From Zoogloea sp041914405 (GTDB taxonomy: Bacteria; Pseudomonadota; Gammaproteobacteria; Burkholderiales; Rhodocyclaceae): a stretch of 64,000 nucleotides of DNA. The stretch is from contig NZ_JAYSDK010000022.1 of the NCBI RefSeq assembly GCF_041914405.1, forward strand, positions 1-64,000, in the 5' to 3' direction. The translations under genes and the position numbers were made by a program. Under the pieces are notes generated by a model, which did not search any database, was not told the DNA's origin, and saw only the letters and a list, made by a program, of their open reading frames with translations. Of the stretch, positions 15,750 to 25,003 are shown one piece after another (within the stretch, counting starts at the first letter, position 1; each line of letters begins with the position of its first letter).

Positions 15750-18700
15750 TCAGAACCAGAAGCTGCCAGCCGGCAGATCGGCATGAACGCCAACAATGGA
15801 GAGCTGCATGTAGGCCGCGGCGCCCGGATCGGTGATGACGCCATCGGCCTTGCCGTCCGCGTCGAACTCGCCGCCGTCCTTGATCTGGAAGTCCAGGCGC
15901 AGCTTGCCGCCTTCGCTGACGATCTTGCCGCCGTAGGCCTCGCTCGCCAGGTTGACCCAGGTGCCGGCGGTGTTCTTTTTCCAGTAGCCATTCACCCCGA
16001 GGGTGGGATCCACGTACAGGCTGAAGCTCTCCGTCGTGTTTGCCGCAGCGACGTTGGCGCTGAAACTGATTAGGCCCAGCGGCATCGTGATGGCACTCGG
16101 CAGATCGGTCGGTGCATCGAGCTGCTTGACGTTGTTGAGGGTGGTGGCGCTCGCCGCCGGATTGCTGGTGTCGACCTTGCCATCCTGACTGCTCGCCACG
16201 AGGGTCACATAGACCGGTTTGGCCGTTCCCGGCTTGGAAACGGCAGTGGGCGTGTTCAGGAAGGCCACCGAAGTGACCTGGGACTGGGTGCTGTCCTTGA
16301 TCCCGTCCCCGTTGCCATCGCCAGCGACCGGCGTGTTGTTGCCGCTCGAAGTGGGCAGGCCAGGTGCGGCGTCTTCGATGGTCGGGGATACGCCGTCGTT
16401 GTCCTGCTCGACCGGGGGCTGCGGGGGGGGCTCCGTCGGCGTCGGGGGAGCCGCGGGCGGGGCAAGGCGCGTCAATACCACGTCGTTGCCGGTGCCGCCG
16501 ACATAGCTGATCTGGAAGGACGCGCTACCAACCGTCAGCGTACCGCCCTCGGCCAAACCGCTGAAGGTCCCGACGACCGCCGAACTGCCCTGGTTGTCGA
16601 TGAGGGTCAGGTGGTCGCCGACGGTGGGTACATAGCCGGATTTGAGCGTGAAGCTCAGCGTACTGCCGGTCAGCGTTACGGCGCCATTCTGCACCACGAT
16701 CTGGTCATAGCTCGAGGCGCCGGCTGCGTTCATTTCCAGCGTGCCGCCCACCACGAGATTGGCGCCGCTGTCGATTGTGAAGTGGCCGACACCGTCGTTG
16801 GTGCCCGTGACGCCAAGGGTCAGCTTGCCGCCGGAGGCAATCGTCAGCGTGTCGTTCAGCCAGTCGGAGCCGGCGAGGCTGGCGCCGCTGCTAACCGTGA
16901 TTTGGCCGTTGTAGCCCGTCAGCGTGCTGTTGGCATCCCCCTGCAGGGCCAGGGTGCCCGCCGTGACGGTGGTCGCACCCGCATCGGCGACGATACCGCT
17001 GTGGGCGAGCGTGATGGAGCCGCTGCCCGCCTTGGTCAGCCCGCCACCGTTCGTAATGGCCCCGGACAGCGTGACGTTGTCCGAGGTCTGGACGGTGGCA
17101 CTGTTCAATAGCTGGATGGGATTGTCGATGGTGGTGGAGCCGGAAATGCTGAAGGCGCCGTTGTTGAGCTGGATGCTGCCACTGCTCAGGGCGTCATCGC
17201 TGGCTACCGACAGGGTGCCCTGGCGGACTTCGATGTCGCCGGACCACGCAGCCTCGTTGCCGGTGTTGGATAGAACCACGGTTCCGGCTTGGGTCAGGTA
17301 GAGCTTTTGCGCGCCAGAAATCTGACCAGAAAGCGTTGCGGTACGGCCATTAGCGACATCGAGCGTGGCATAACCCGAGCCGGAAAGATCGAGCGCATTG
17401 TCGACTGCCGTGGTGTCGGTGATGTCCAACTCACTGCCTGCAGCGAGTGATACCGCGCCCGTCCCCAGATTGGCGTCAGCCGCAATCGACAGCGTGCCAC
17501 TCGAGACGCTCGTGGTGCCGGTGTAGGTGTTGGAGCCTGACAGGGTAAAGGTCCCGGCCCCAGTCTTGGTGACTCCGCCGGAGCCGCTGATTACGCCGGA
17601 GAAGGTCGTGGAGGCGTCGCCGCCCCCGGTGGTCAGTGTGTTGGCGCCCAGCGCGACGGTGCCGGCCCCGGCCAGGGAGCCGACGGTCTCGTTGCCGCCG
17701 AGGGTCAGGGTGGCGCCCGAGGCCACGCTGACGGCACTGGCGTCGGCGATGACGTTGGCGGCGCCCGTGGTCACGCCGCCTGCCGACACCGTCGTGGCGC
17801 CGGTGTACGTGTTGGCTCCGGACAGGGTGAGAGTGCCCGAGCCAGTCTTGGTGAGTCCTCCGGAGCCGCTGATGACCCCCGAGAAACTCGTGGATGTGTT
17901 GTCCGCCCCGGCGGTCAGGGTTTTGGCGCCAAGCGCGACGGCCCCGGCACCGGCCAGGGAGCCGACGGTCTCGTTACCACCGAGGGTCAGGGTGGTCCCT
18001 GAAGCCACGCTGACGGCACTGGTGTCGGCGATCACATCGGCAGCGCCCGTGGTCAGACTGCCGGCCGACACCGTTGTGGCGCCGGTATAGGTATTGGGCC
18101 CGGACAGGGTGAAGGTGCCGGAGCCGGTCTTGGTCAGTCCGCCGGAGCCGCTGATCACGCCGGAGAAGGTCGTGGAGGCGTTGCCGCCCCCGGTGGTCAG
18201 GGTGTTGGTGCCCAGCGCCACGGTGCCGGCGCCGGCCAGGGAGCCGACGGTATCGTCGCCACCGAGGCTCAGGGTGGCGCCCGAGGCCACGCTGACGGCG
18301 CTGGCATCCGCAATCACGTTGGCGGCGCCGGTGCTCAGGTTGCCGGCTGATACCGTCGTTGCACCGGTGTAGGTGTTGCTGCCCGACAGGGTCAGCGTGC
18401 CAGTACCGGTCTTGGTCAACGCCTTGGATGTACCGGAAATGCTTCCCGAGAGTTCTGCGGCTACAGCGCCGCCAACGTCAATTGAGGCATTCCCCGCCAG
18501 TGTGATGGCGTTGTCGATGGTGTTGGAGCCGGTGATGGCCAGCGTGGCGTTGCTACCGAGCGAGAGGGCGCCTGCGCCAAAATTGCCATCCGTGGCGACG
18601 GAGACCTTGGTGTCGTTGGCGATCGTCGTGCTACCCGTGTAGGTATTGGTGCCGGCAAGGACGATCGCGTTGCTGTTGGTCGGGTCGTCATTCTGCAGGG

Positions 18701-21700
18701 TGAGGGATCGGGCTCCGCCGCTCTCCGAGATGTTGCCGGAGAAGGTAATGACGGCCCCTGGGGCCATCAGGTAACTGGCAGTGTCTGTATGCAGTCCGGA
18801 GTCGTCGGCGAGCACGATATTGTTGACGATGCTTCTGGTGCTGCCGCTGGCCCAGATAAACGTGCCCGTATTCAGCGTGATAGTGCCGTCGCCAAAGCCT
18901 GATGTACCGAATGCCTCCAACACGCCAGAGCTTGCGACAATATCCCCGTGGAAATTGTTGGCGTTCCAGAAATTCAGCACATTGCCTATTGCGGTCAAAG
19001 TGCCTGAACCGGTTAGCGCACCGCGCAAAGCCAATTGACTGTCAGCCGCCATCGAGGCTGTATCGATGGTCCCGCCAGCGCTGTCGATCACGACCTCATT
19101 TAGGAGGTTGTCGTAATACACGCTGTCAACGAGCACGCTTCCCGTGCCGGTCAGTTTCAGCGTGCCTCCGGCCAGCGTGACCTGGCCGCCTCCGCCGATG
19201 GCGGTGTGGTTGGCGATACTGAGCGTGCCAGCTGAAACCGTGGTGGCGCCACTGTATGTATTGCTACCCGACAGCGTCAGCGTGCCCGAACCTGTCTTGC
19301 TCAAGCCACCGCTTCCACCGATGGCGCCCGAAAAGGTGGTGCTGGTGTTGGCGCCGCCTGTTGTGAGCGTGTTTGTCCCGAGCGTCACTGCGCCCGCACC
19401 GGCCAGCGAGCCCACGGTTTCGTCGTTAGAGAGCGTTAGCGTGGCGCCAGACGCAACCGTCACCGCGCTGGTGTCGGCGATGGCAGCTCCGCCGCTGGCT
19501 GTCAGGGTGCCGGCATTGATCGTGGTTGTGCCGCTATAGGTGTTGCTGCCGGACAGGGTGAACGTGCCCGAGCCGGTCTTGGCGAGTCCACCGGTGCCAC
19601 TGATGACGCCGGAGAAATCGGTGGAGGTGTTGCCTGCCCCCGTTGTCAGGGTCTTGGCGCCCAGCTCCACGTTGCCCGCGCCGGCCAGCGAGCCGACGGT
19701 GTCGTTTCCACCGAGGGTCAGGGTGGCGCCCGAAGCCACGCTGACGGCACTGGCGTCGGCGATCACATTGGCGGCGCCCGTGCTCAGGCCGCCGGCCGAC
19801 ACCGTTGTGGCTCCAGTGTAGGTGTTGGCCCCGGACAGAATGAGGGTGCCTGCACCTGTTTTTGTCAGTCCGCCTGTGCCAGCCAGGACGCTGCTGATCG
19901 TGCTTGTCTTACCCACTTGGTTGGTGACGGTGAGCACGGTCCCGCTGCCAAGCGTGATCTGGCTGCCGGCCAGCGTCGTACCGCTGGTTACCGCATCGGT
20001 ATTGACCGTCAGGCTTTCACTGATCGATACATTGCCAGCCAGCGTCGTGCCTGCACTGGCAAAGGCGCTACCCAGTACCAGCGTCTGGCTGCCGGTGTTG
20101 TCAGCCGCAGCAATTGCCACCGCCTCGCTGAAGCTGACGCCATTGCTGACGTCGATGGTGGCCGTGTCGGTGGTGTTGGTGACGTAGATGGTGTCGCTGT
20201 TCACCGTGACGTCGGCGGTGGTTGAACCTGTGCCGTCACTGAGCGTGAAGCGCAGGTTCGCATCACCCGCAGGGGTGTCATTGCGGTAGAGGATGCTCTG
20301 GGCAACAGCATTGACAAGCGCCGTTGTGGCCGCCGTACCCGAGCTGGTGAAGTTGACGGTGAGTACACCCGCGCCATTCGAGAAGGTGGCGAAGGTGAGG
20401 CCACCTGCTTGCAGGTTGCTGCCGCTGACCGTGAATGGGGCCCCGGAAGTATTGAAGTCGAAGACGTCAGCGGAGACGGCCGTGCCAGTGTGCTGCACCG
20501 TCAGGCTGGCGCCCGCCCAGTCGCCGTTGCCTGTATTGAGTGCGGAAAGCTCGGCATCATTCAAGGACGCATTGGTACCCGCATCGAGTACAACCGTATT
20601 GCCAACGCCGGCCCACGTGACGCTGTCGGCGTTCAGGTTGGAGATGATGGGTGGGTTGTTGTAATTCGAGACGGTGATGCCGTTGGTGCTGTCGGCGATG
20701 ACCACGGCGGCATCAGCGCCTGCGACCCAGTCTTCGGCGGCCGCCAGGTTGTAGGTGGTGCCGCCGCTGGAACTGGTGCCGTTCTTGTTGAGGACCTGGT
20801 TGAGGGCGGCCTTGTCGGTGGCCGACAGCGTCAGCGTGAAGCTGGTGCCGCTGGTGATCTCGACGTTGCTGGAGTCGGTCAGTGTGTAGGTGCTGCCGCC
20901 TTCGCCGGTGAAGGTGAACTTGTTGGCGACGATGTCGTTGGTGGCGCCGGAGAGCTTCAGGAAGCCGGTTCCGGTGACGACCAGCGCCCCCGTGCTGGCA
21001 TCGTAGGTGGCACTGGTGATGGTCGGTGCGGCAACGTTGCTGACGGTGATGCCGTTGCCGGTGGTGTCGGCGACGACCACGGCGGCATCGGCGCCGGCGG
21101 CCCAGTCCTCGGCGGCAGCGAGGTTGTAGGTGGTACCGCTGCTGGAACTGGTGCCGTTCTTGTTGATGATCTGGTTGATGGCAGCCTTGTCGGTGGCAGA
21201 CAGCGTCAGCGTGAAGCTGGTGCCGCTGGTGATCTCGACGTTGCTGGAGTCAGTCAGCGTGTAGGTGCTGCCGCCTTCGCCGGTGAAGGTGAACTTGTTG
21301 GCGACGATGTCGTTGGTGGCGCCAGACTTCGACAGGAAACCGGTGCCAGTGACGACCAGCGTCCCTGTGTTAGCGTTGTAGGTGGCACTGGTGATGGCAG
21401 GGACGGCCACGTTGGAGACTGTGACCGCAGCCGTGACCACCGAGGTATCGGTATTGTTGATGACACTATTCCAGTCATCTGCAGCTGCCAGGTTGTAACT
21501 CGTGCCGCCGGTGGAACTGGTGCCGTTCTTGTTGAAGAATTGCTCGACGGCCGCCCGGTCTGTCGCATTCAGGGTGACGGAGAAACCCGTGGCGGAGGTG
21601 ACCTCGACATCGGAACTGGTCAATGCGTAGGTGCTGCCGCCCTCGCCAGTGAGCGTCAGCTTGGAGACGGTGATGTCGTTTGTTGCGCCAACCGTTCTGA

Positions 21701-23051
21701 CAAGGTTGTTGCCGGTGACAGTTAGCACGTGGGTGCTGCTGTCGTAAGTGGCCGAAGTGATGGTCGGCGAGGTGACGTTGCTGACGGTTATTCCATTGCC
21801 GGTCGTGTCGGCCGGGGCGCTCTGGGTGGCGTCCCAGCTTGTTGCGCCGGCGAGGTTGAAGGTCGTTCCGCCAACGGAAGAGGTACCGTTCTTGTTCAAC
21901 AAGCCATTCACTGCCAGCTTGTCAGCTGCGTTCAATGTGACCGAGAAACTCGTTGAACTGCTCGCGGTTACGTTGCTGGAGGTGAGTGTGTAGGTATTGC
22001 CGCCTTGGCCGGTGAGGGTGAGTTTGCTGACGTCGATGGTGTCACCGGTGGTCATGCTGGAGCCGGTGACAACGAGCGTGCCGGTGCTGGCATCGTAGGT
22101 GGCGCTCGTAAGGGTGGGGGCGACAGCGATACTTACCGTGTGGACTGCGCCGGTGAATCCACTGGTGATCGCATTTGGGGTTGTGGCTGTGTCCTTGATT
22201 CCGGTACCGCTCGACTTCAGGTCGACTCGAATTGAACCCGTGCCTGAGATTGAGTTGACCGTCACCGAGTAAGAACTGCCAGAAGGGGGACTAATGCTAG
22301 AGATCGTTCCAGTGGCAGTTCCTGACACGGTTACGAGCGTGAAGTCCGACGTATCCACTCCCGTGACGTTTTCCGAGAACACGACGGAGAAGGTCGCGGA
22401 TGTCGCGCTGGCTGAATCCGAGGAGCTGATGGATGTTACGGTTGGGGGGGTGGTGTCTGATGCAGGGGGGGTGCAGATGGCGCCATTCGTCGTATGCCAT
22501 TGCCCGCTGTAGAAATCCGAGCACCCCAAACACTCATCAATCCCCTCCATTCCCTGCACCGTAAACGGCAGCACCGTCTCGATGTCACCAACGGCGTATT
22601 CCAAGTCCCAGTCGCCGCCCAGGCTCAGCGGGCCGGTGCGGTCGGTGGAGGCGGCGATGTCGGCGCCGTTCAGTGCGCTGGAGAGTGCATTGACGAAGGC
22701 GTGCCCGCTGTCGCCGGCGGCGACGGAGCAGCCGTAAATCAGCAGGTCGCTGTCAGGCGTCAGGTGGCTGGCGATGGCGGCCAGTGCGTCAGATTGGGCG
22801 GCCAGGTTGTTGCTGGTCAGTTGCAGGTCGCCCAGGCTGAGGCGGCCGGTGCCGCCGTGGCTGACGAGGTGTACCGCGTCGAGGGTGCCGTAGCTCGACA
22901 GGGCGTCGGTGATCGACTCCAGGCCGTTGCCGCCGGCCGGCAGCAGGATGACCGGGATGTTCGGGTTGATGCCGGCGGTCAGGGTTTTCCAGTCGCTGAC
23001 GCTGGCGTCGACGATGACGACTTCGCGGATCGGTGAGGTGCTCTCGGTCAT
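15750..23051 (-). CDS. Giant DUF4347 / autotransporter-type repeat / choice-of-anchor U surface protein
   Basis: The protein has 2433 residues. In order there is a DUF4347 domain (about 8-170) with a HLVSHGG strand-loop (His65) and LLIYGCS (Cys108). Next come an Ig-like domain (about 200-310) starting TPPTVTSISSSDSA, and four ~120-residue TSATYD...LVVTG units (about 310-800). A cadherin-like segment follows (about 800-1040), then seven canonical and two degraded autotransporter-associated strand repeats (GGLTKTGSGTLTLSG-NTYTGATTVSAG type, about 1055-2000). The chain ends in a strand-rich module closing in GGTGNDVVLTRL, a proline linker with a calcium-binding-type DNDGVSPTIED...GDGNGDGIKD segment, and a choice-of-anchor U C-terminus. 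There is no classical signal peptide, LPXTG or autotransporter barrel. DUF4347 proteins of this kind are usually thought to leave by type I secretion, but no HlyB/D genes are nearby. Likely role: adhesion or surface layer. Confidence 0.85.
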   Translation of the reverse strand: MTESTSPIREVVIVDASVSDWKTLTAGINPNIPVILLPAGGNGLESITDALSSYGTLDAVHLVSHGGTGRLSLGDLQLTSNNLAAQSDALAAIASHLTPDSDLLIYGCSVAAGDSGHAFVNALSSALNGADIAASTDRTGPLSLGGDWDLEYAVGDIETVLPFTVQGMEGIDECLGCSDFYSGQWHTTNGAICTPPASDTTPPTVTSISSSDSASATSATFSVVFSENVTGVDTSDFTLVTVSGTATGTISSISPPSGSSYSVTVNSISGTGSIRVDLKSSGTGIKDTATTPNAITSGFTGAVHTVSIAVAPTLTSATYDASTGTLVVTGSSMTTGDTIDVSKLTLTGQGGNTYTLTSSNVTASSSTSFSVTLNAADKLAVNGLLNKNGTSSVGGTTFNLAGATSWDATQSAPADTTGNGITVSNVTSPTITSATYDSSTHVLTVTGNNLVRTVGATNDITVSKLTLTGEGGSTYALTSSDVEVTSATGFSVTLNATDRAAVEQFFNKNGTSSTGGTSYNLAAADDWNSVINNTDTSVVTAAVTVSNVAVPAITSATYNANTGTLVVTGTGFLSKSGATNDIVANKFTFTGEGGSTYTLTDSSNVEITSGTSFTLTLSATDKAAINQIINKNGTSSSSGTTYNLAAAEDWAAGADAAVVVADTTGNGITVSNVAAPTITSATYDASTGALVVTGTGFLKLSGATNDIVANKFTFTGEGGSTYTLTDSSNVEITSGTSFTLTLSATDKAALNQVLNKNGTSSSGGTTYNLAAAEDWVAGADAAVVIADSTNGITVSNYNNPPIISNLNADSVTWAGVGNTVVLDAGTNASLNDAELSALNTGNGDWAGASLTVQHTGTAVSADVFDFNTSGAPFTVSGSNLQAGGLTFATFSNGAGVLTVNFTSSGTAATTALVNAVAQSILYRNDTPAGDANLRFTLSDGTGSTTADVTVNSDTIYVTNTTDTATIDVSNGVSFSEAVAIAAADNTGSQTLVLGSAFASAGTTLAGNVSISESLTVNTDAVTSGTTLAGSQITLGSGTVLTVTNQVGKTSTISSVLAGTGGLTKTGAGTLILSGANTYTGATTVSAGGLSTGAANVIADASAVSVASGATLTLGGNDTVGSLAGAGNVELGAKTLTTGAGNTSTDFSGVISGTGGLAKTGSGTFTLSGSNTYSGTTTINAGTLTASGGAAIADTSAVTVASGATLTLSNDETVGSLAGAGAVTLGTNTLTTGGANTSTTFSGAIGGSGGLSKTGSGTLTLSGSNTYSGATTVSAGTLSIANHTAIGGGGQVTLAGGTLKLTGTGSVLVDSVYYDNLLNEVVIDSAGGTIDTASMAADSQLALRGALTGSGTLTAIGNVLNFWNANNFHGDIVASSGVLEAFGTSGFGDGTITLNTGTFIWASGSTRSIVNNIVLADDSGLHTDTASYLMAPGAVITFSGNISESGGARSLTLQNDDPTNSNAIVLAGTNTYTGSTTIANDTKVSVATDGNFGAGALSLGSNATLAITGSNTIDNAITLAGNASIDVGGAVAAELSGSISGTSKALTKTGTGTLTLSGSNTYTGATTVSAGNLSTGAANVIADASAVSVASGATLSLGGDDTVGSLAGAGTVALGTNTLTTGGGNASTTFSGVISGSGGLTKTGSGTFTLSGPNTYTGATTVSAGSLTTGAADVIADTSAVSVASGTTLTLGGNETVGSLAGAGAVALGAKTLTAGADNTSTSFSGVISGSGGLTKTGSGTLTLSGANTYTGATTVSAGGVTTGAANVIADASAVSVASGATLTLGGNETVGSLAGAGTVALGANTLTTGGGDASTTFSGVISGSGGVTKTGAGTFTLSGSNTYTGTTSVSSGTLSIAADANLGTGAVSLAAGSELDITDTTAVDNALDLSGSGYATLDVANGRTATLSGQISGAQKLYLTQAGTVVLSNTGNEAAWSGDIEVRQGTLSVASDDALSSGSIQLNNGAFSISGSTTIDNPIQLLNSATVQTSDNVTLSGAITNGGGLTKAGSGSITLAHSGIVADAGATTVTAGTLALQGDANSTLTGYNGQITVSSGASLAGSDWLNDTLTIASGGKLTLGVTGTNDGVGHFTIDSGANLVVGGTLEMNAAGASSYDQIVVQNGAVTLTGSTLSFTLKSGYVPTVGDHLTLIDNQGSSAVVGTFSGLAEGGTLTVGSASFQISYVGGTGNDVVLTRLAPPAAPPTPTEPPPQPPVEQDNDGVSPTIEDAAPGLPTSSGNNTPVAGDGNGDGIKDSTQSQVTSVAFLNTPTAVSKPGTAKPVYVTLVASSQDGKVDTSNPAASATTLNNVKQLDAPTDLPSAITMPLGLISFSANVAAANTTESFSLYVDPTLGVNGYWKKNTAGTWVNLASEAYGGKIVSEGGKLRLDFQIKDGGEFDADGKADGVITDPGAAAYMQLSIVGVHADLPAGSFWF
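17500..19890 (-). repeat. Long direct repeats encoding autotransporter-associated strand modules
   Basis: Seven copies of a ~90-nt core (near 17520, 17790, 18070, 18350, 19240, 19520 and 19810) recur inside the giant gene. Most are spaced about 280 nt, because each core is followed by a second conserved stretch coding for the ASAVSVASGATLTLGGN-type segment. Copies around 17.6-18.4 kb are nearly identical in DNA, so recombination between them would change protein length in steps of about 93 residues. Confidence 0.85.
20650..21420 (-). repeat. Tandem ~375-bp direct repeats in the Ig-like part of the giant gene
   Basis: Two adjacent units, about 20650-21040 and 21040-21420, encode almost the same ~125-residue module (SATYDASTG...NKFTFTGEGGSTY...NKNGTSSSGGTTYNLAAAEDW). 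Two more divergent units continue to about 22110. The high DNA identity of the first two suggests recent duplication. Confidence 0.8.
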
Positions 23052-23081
23052 GGGGTGCCTGGGTTCGAATCTTGGAAAATG

Positions 23082-24302
23082 TCAGGTGCGGGGCTTGTTC
23101 TGGGGCTGCCAGCCGGGAAAGTCCGGGGCCGGCTTGGGCGCGGCTTTCCAGGGGCCGTCGGGCAGGTGCATGCGCCACTGGTGCTGTTCGGGCTCGCGGA
23201 AGCCGGGGGTGTAAGGCTTGCGGATGCCGGGCAGGAAGGCGACGTCGTAGGTCTCGGTGACCTGGCCTTCGATGGTCAGCCAGTGGTCTAGCTGGCCGGT
23301 GCCGAGATTGAAGACCAGCAGGCCGCAACGCTGGTAGAAACCATGGTCCTCGAGCTTCTGGGCCAGGTTGATCTGCCCGACCAGTCCGTTCTTGTCCGGC
23401 CGCAGGCGCGAAAGGGCGACCACCGCGTGATCGCCGACGAAAGCGATGCCGCGGGCGAAGCCCTGACACAGGACGACCGGCACGAAACGCTTGCTGGCGA
23501 AATCCACGTAGCCCAGTTGGGCCTCGCCGGAGTTGATGAGCCACAGTTTTCCGTCGTGCCAGCGTGGTGAGTGGGGCATCGACAGGCCTTCGCAGACCAC
23601 CTCGTTGCTGCGCATGTCGATCACGAAGCCGCCATGGCTCTTGACGCCCTTCCAGCCGAGACGGGTGTCGAAACGCCCGCAGATCGTGGCGTAGGCCAGT
23701 TCGCCGTCGACGGCGCAGATGCCGTTCAGGTGGCAGCGGTCTTCCGGTGCCAGCACGCTGATGAAGTCCGGCACCCACACCGGGCGGAAGGTGTAGTGCT
23801 CGTCCGGTGCGGCGACACAGCTGAACTGGGTATTGGCGTACAGAAACGCGTAGTGCTGCCCCTGGAAATGCACGTCGGCCAGCACGTCGTGGGTGTTGCT
23901 GTTGCCGACCATGTAGCCCTGGCGCGGCATGTAGATCGCGTCGTAGTGCTGGCCGGCGATTTCGTCAGGGCCGGTGTTGGAGAAGCGCCAGATCTGCTCC
24001 CGGTTGCCGACCCACAGCTTGTCCTGGTCGATGGCCAGGCCCATGGCGGTGCCGACGACCCGCTCCTGCGCGTAGATGCTCCCGTCAGCATGGCTGCCGA
24101 GGAAGAACAGGCGCCCCGTCTGGTAGGTGGAAAAGGCCAGCGAGCCGCCCGACTCGGCCAGCCAGCGGGCCAGCCCCGGGGAGGGTGTGAGCAGTGGTTT
24201 GCCGGCGGCCCGGCGGAGTTCCGGGGACGATGTGCCGGCCTCGTCGAAGCCGCTGCGCTGATGGTCTGCCGGTGTCCAGGCGTTGAGCTGTAGATCTGCC
24301 AT
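23082..24302 (-). CDS. TIGR03032 family protein (predicted beta-propeller)
   Basis: This 406-residue soluble protein matches the TIGR03032 conserved family. It carries typical WVGN-x-QIWRF, YMPRQGYMVGNSNTHDVL, DRCHLNGICAVDG, SMPHSPRWHDGKLWLINSGE and GFARGIAFVGDHAVVALS segments, repeated in propeller-blade fashion. The family has no established reaction. It ends 30 nt before the giant surface protein and begins 12 nt after the APS kinase on the same strand, so the three form one unit. Members are often found beside large repeat proteins, which supports a role in making, exporting or modifying that protein; this is inference. Confidence 0.85.
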   Translation of the reverse strand: MADLQLNAWTPADHQRSGFDEAGTSSPELRRAAGKPLLTPSPGLARWLAESGGSLAFSTYQTGRLFFLGSHADGSIYAQERVVGTAMGLAIDQDKLWVGNREQIWRFSNTGPDEIAGQHYDAIYMPRQGYMVGNSNTHDVLADVHFQGQHYAFLYANTQFSCVAAPDEHYTFRPVWVPDFISVLAPEDRCHLNGICAVDGELAYATICGRFDTRLGWKGVKSHGGFVIDMRSNEVVCEGLSMPHSPRWHDGKLWLINSGEAQLGYVDFASKRFVPVVLCQGFARGIAFVGDHAVVALSRLRPDKNGLVGQINLAQKLEDHGFYQRCGLLVFNLGTGQLDHWLTIEGQVTETYDVAFLPGIRKPYTPGFREPEQHQWRMHLPDGPWKAAPKPAPDFPGWQPQNKPRT

Positions 24303-24314
24303 CGGATGGATACG

Positions 24315-24839
24315 CTAGGTGTTGTCTGGGTGGTTAACAACCTGACGGGCGATTTCCGCCGTGTCCAGGTTGCGGGTGTCAAAGCGGAATTCGGGCGCTT
24401 CCGGAGGCTCGTAGGGGGCGTCCCAGCCGGTGAGGCCCTGGATCTCGCCGCCCCGGGCCTTGGCGTACAGGCCTTTCGGGTCGCGTCGCATGCATTCCTC
24501 CAAGGGCGTGCTCAGGTGGATCTCGATGAACTGCCCTGCGGGGACGCGGCTTCTTGCCTGCAGCCGGTCAATCCGGAAGGGGGAGACGAACGCACACACC
24601 ACGTCGAGGCCCGCGCTCCACATCAGCCGGGCAACTTCGCCGGCGCGCCGGATGTTCTCGCTGCGGTCGGCGGCCGACAGCCCCAGGTCGGCACACAGTC
24701 CTTTGCGCAACTCGTCACCGTCGAGAACAACGGTCTGGCGCCCGCTATTCTTGAGGGCGGCGGCAAGGGCTGTGGCGAGCGTGGTCTTGCCGGCTGCGGG
24801 CAGGCCGGTAATCCAGTAGATATGCGGTGGAGCGGCCAT
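24315..24839 (-). CDS. cysC: Adenylyl-sulfate kinase
   Basis: The 174-residue enzyme phosphorylates adenylyl sulfate to PAPS, the universal sulfate donor. The P-loop is GLPAAGKTT (12-20), DGDELRKGL (40-48) and ADRSENIRR (57-65) bind the substrate, SPFRIDR holds the catalytic-region Ser, and the lid KARGGEIQGLTGWDAPYEPP is complete. There is no fused ATP sulfurylase and no cysD/cysN/cysH nearby. It is not in an assimilatory sulfate operon but leads a surface-protein unit, which suggests PAPS supply for sulfation. No sulfotransferase is visible in the window. Confidence 0.93.
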   Translation of the reverse strand: MAAPPHIYWITGLPAAGKTTLATALAAALKNSGRQTVVLDGDELRKGLCADLGLSAADRSENIRRAGEVARLMWSAGLDVVCAFVSPFRIDRLQARSRVPAGQFIEIHLSTPLEECMRRDPKGLYAKARGGEIQGLTGWDAPYEPPEAPEFRFDTRNLDTAEIARQVVNHPDNT

Positions 24840-25003
24840 CCGGATGGTGTGTCGGGTTGGGTTCTAAGTGAGTCGGGAGTCGGGGCCGTGGGCCGCGACA
24901 GACGCGTCGCACGCTACCATGGCGACCCAGCGCCGCCAGTGGAGTCACGGCGCTGAATTGTGACATTGGTTACGGTGCTAAAGATGTTTGTAATTCTATC
25001 GAT

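Noticed and set aside
17500..19890. Regular repeats resembling an array (CRISPR-like spacing)
   Set aside because: The repeats are 90+ nt, in-frame, lack unique spacers of constant size, and encode known autotransporter strand modules.
20409..21725. A 438-codon rightward open frame inside the giant gene
   Set aside because: It mirrors the repeats of the real leftward gene and has no start signal or family resemblance.
24903..25003. A sigma70-like promoter (TTGTGA or TTGGTT) before 25004
   Set aside because: Several weak hexamer pairs fit equally well, so none is assignable by eye.
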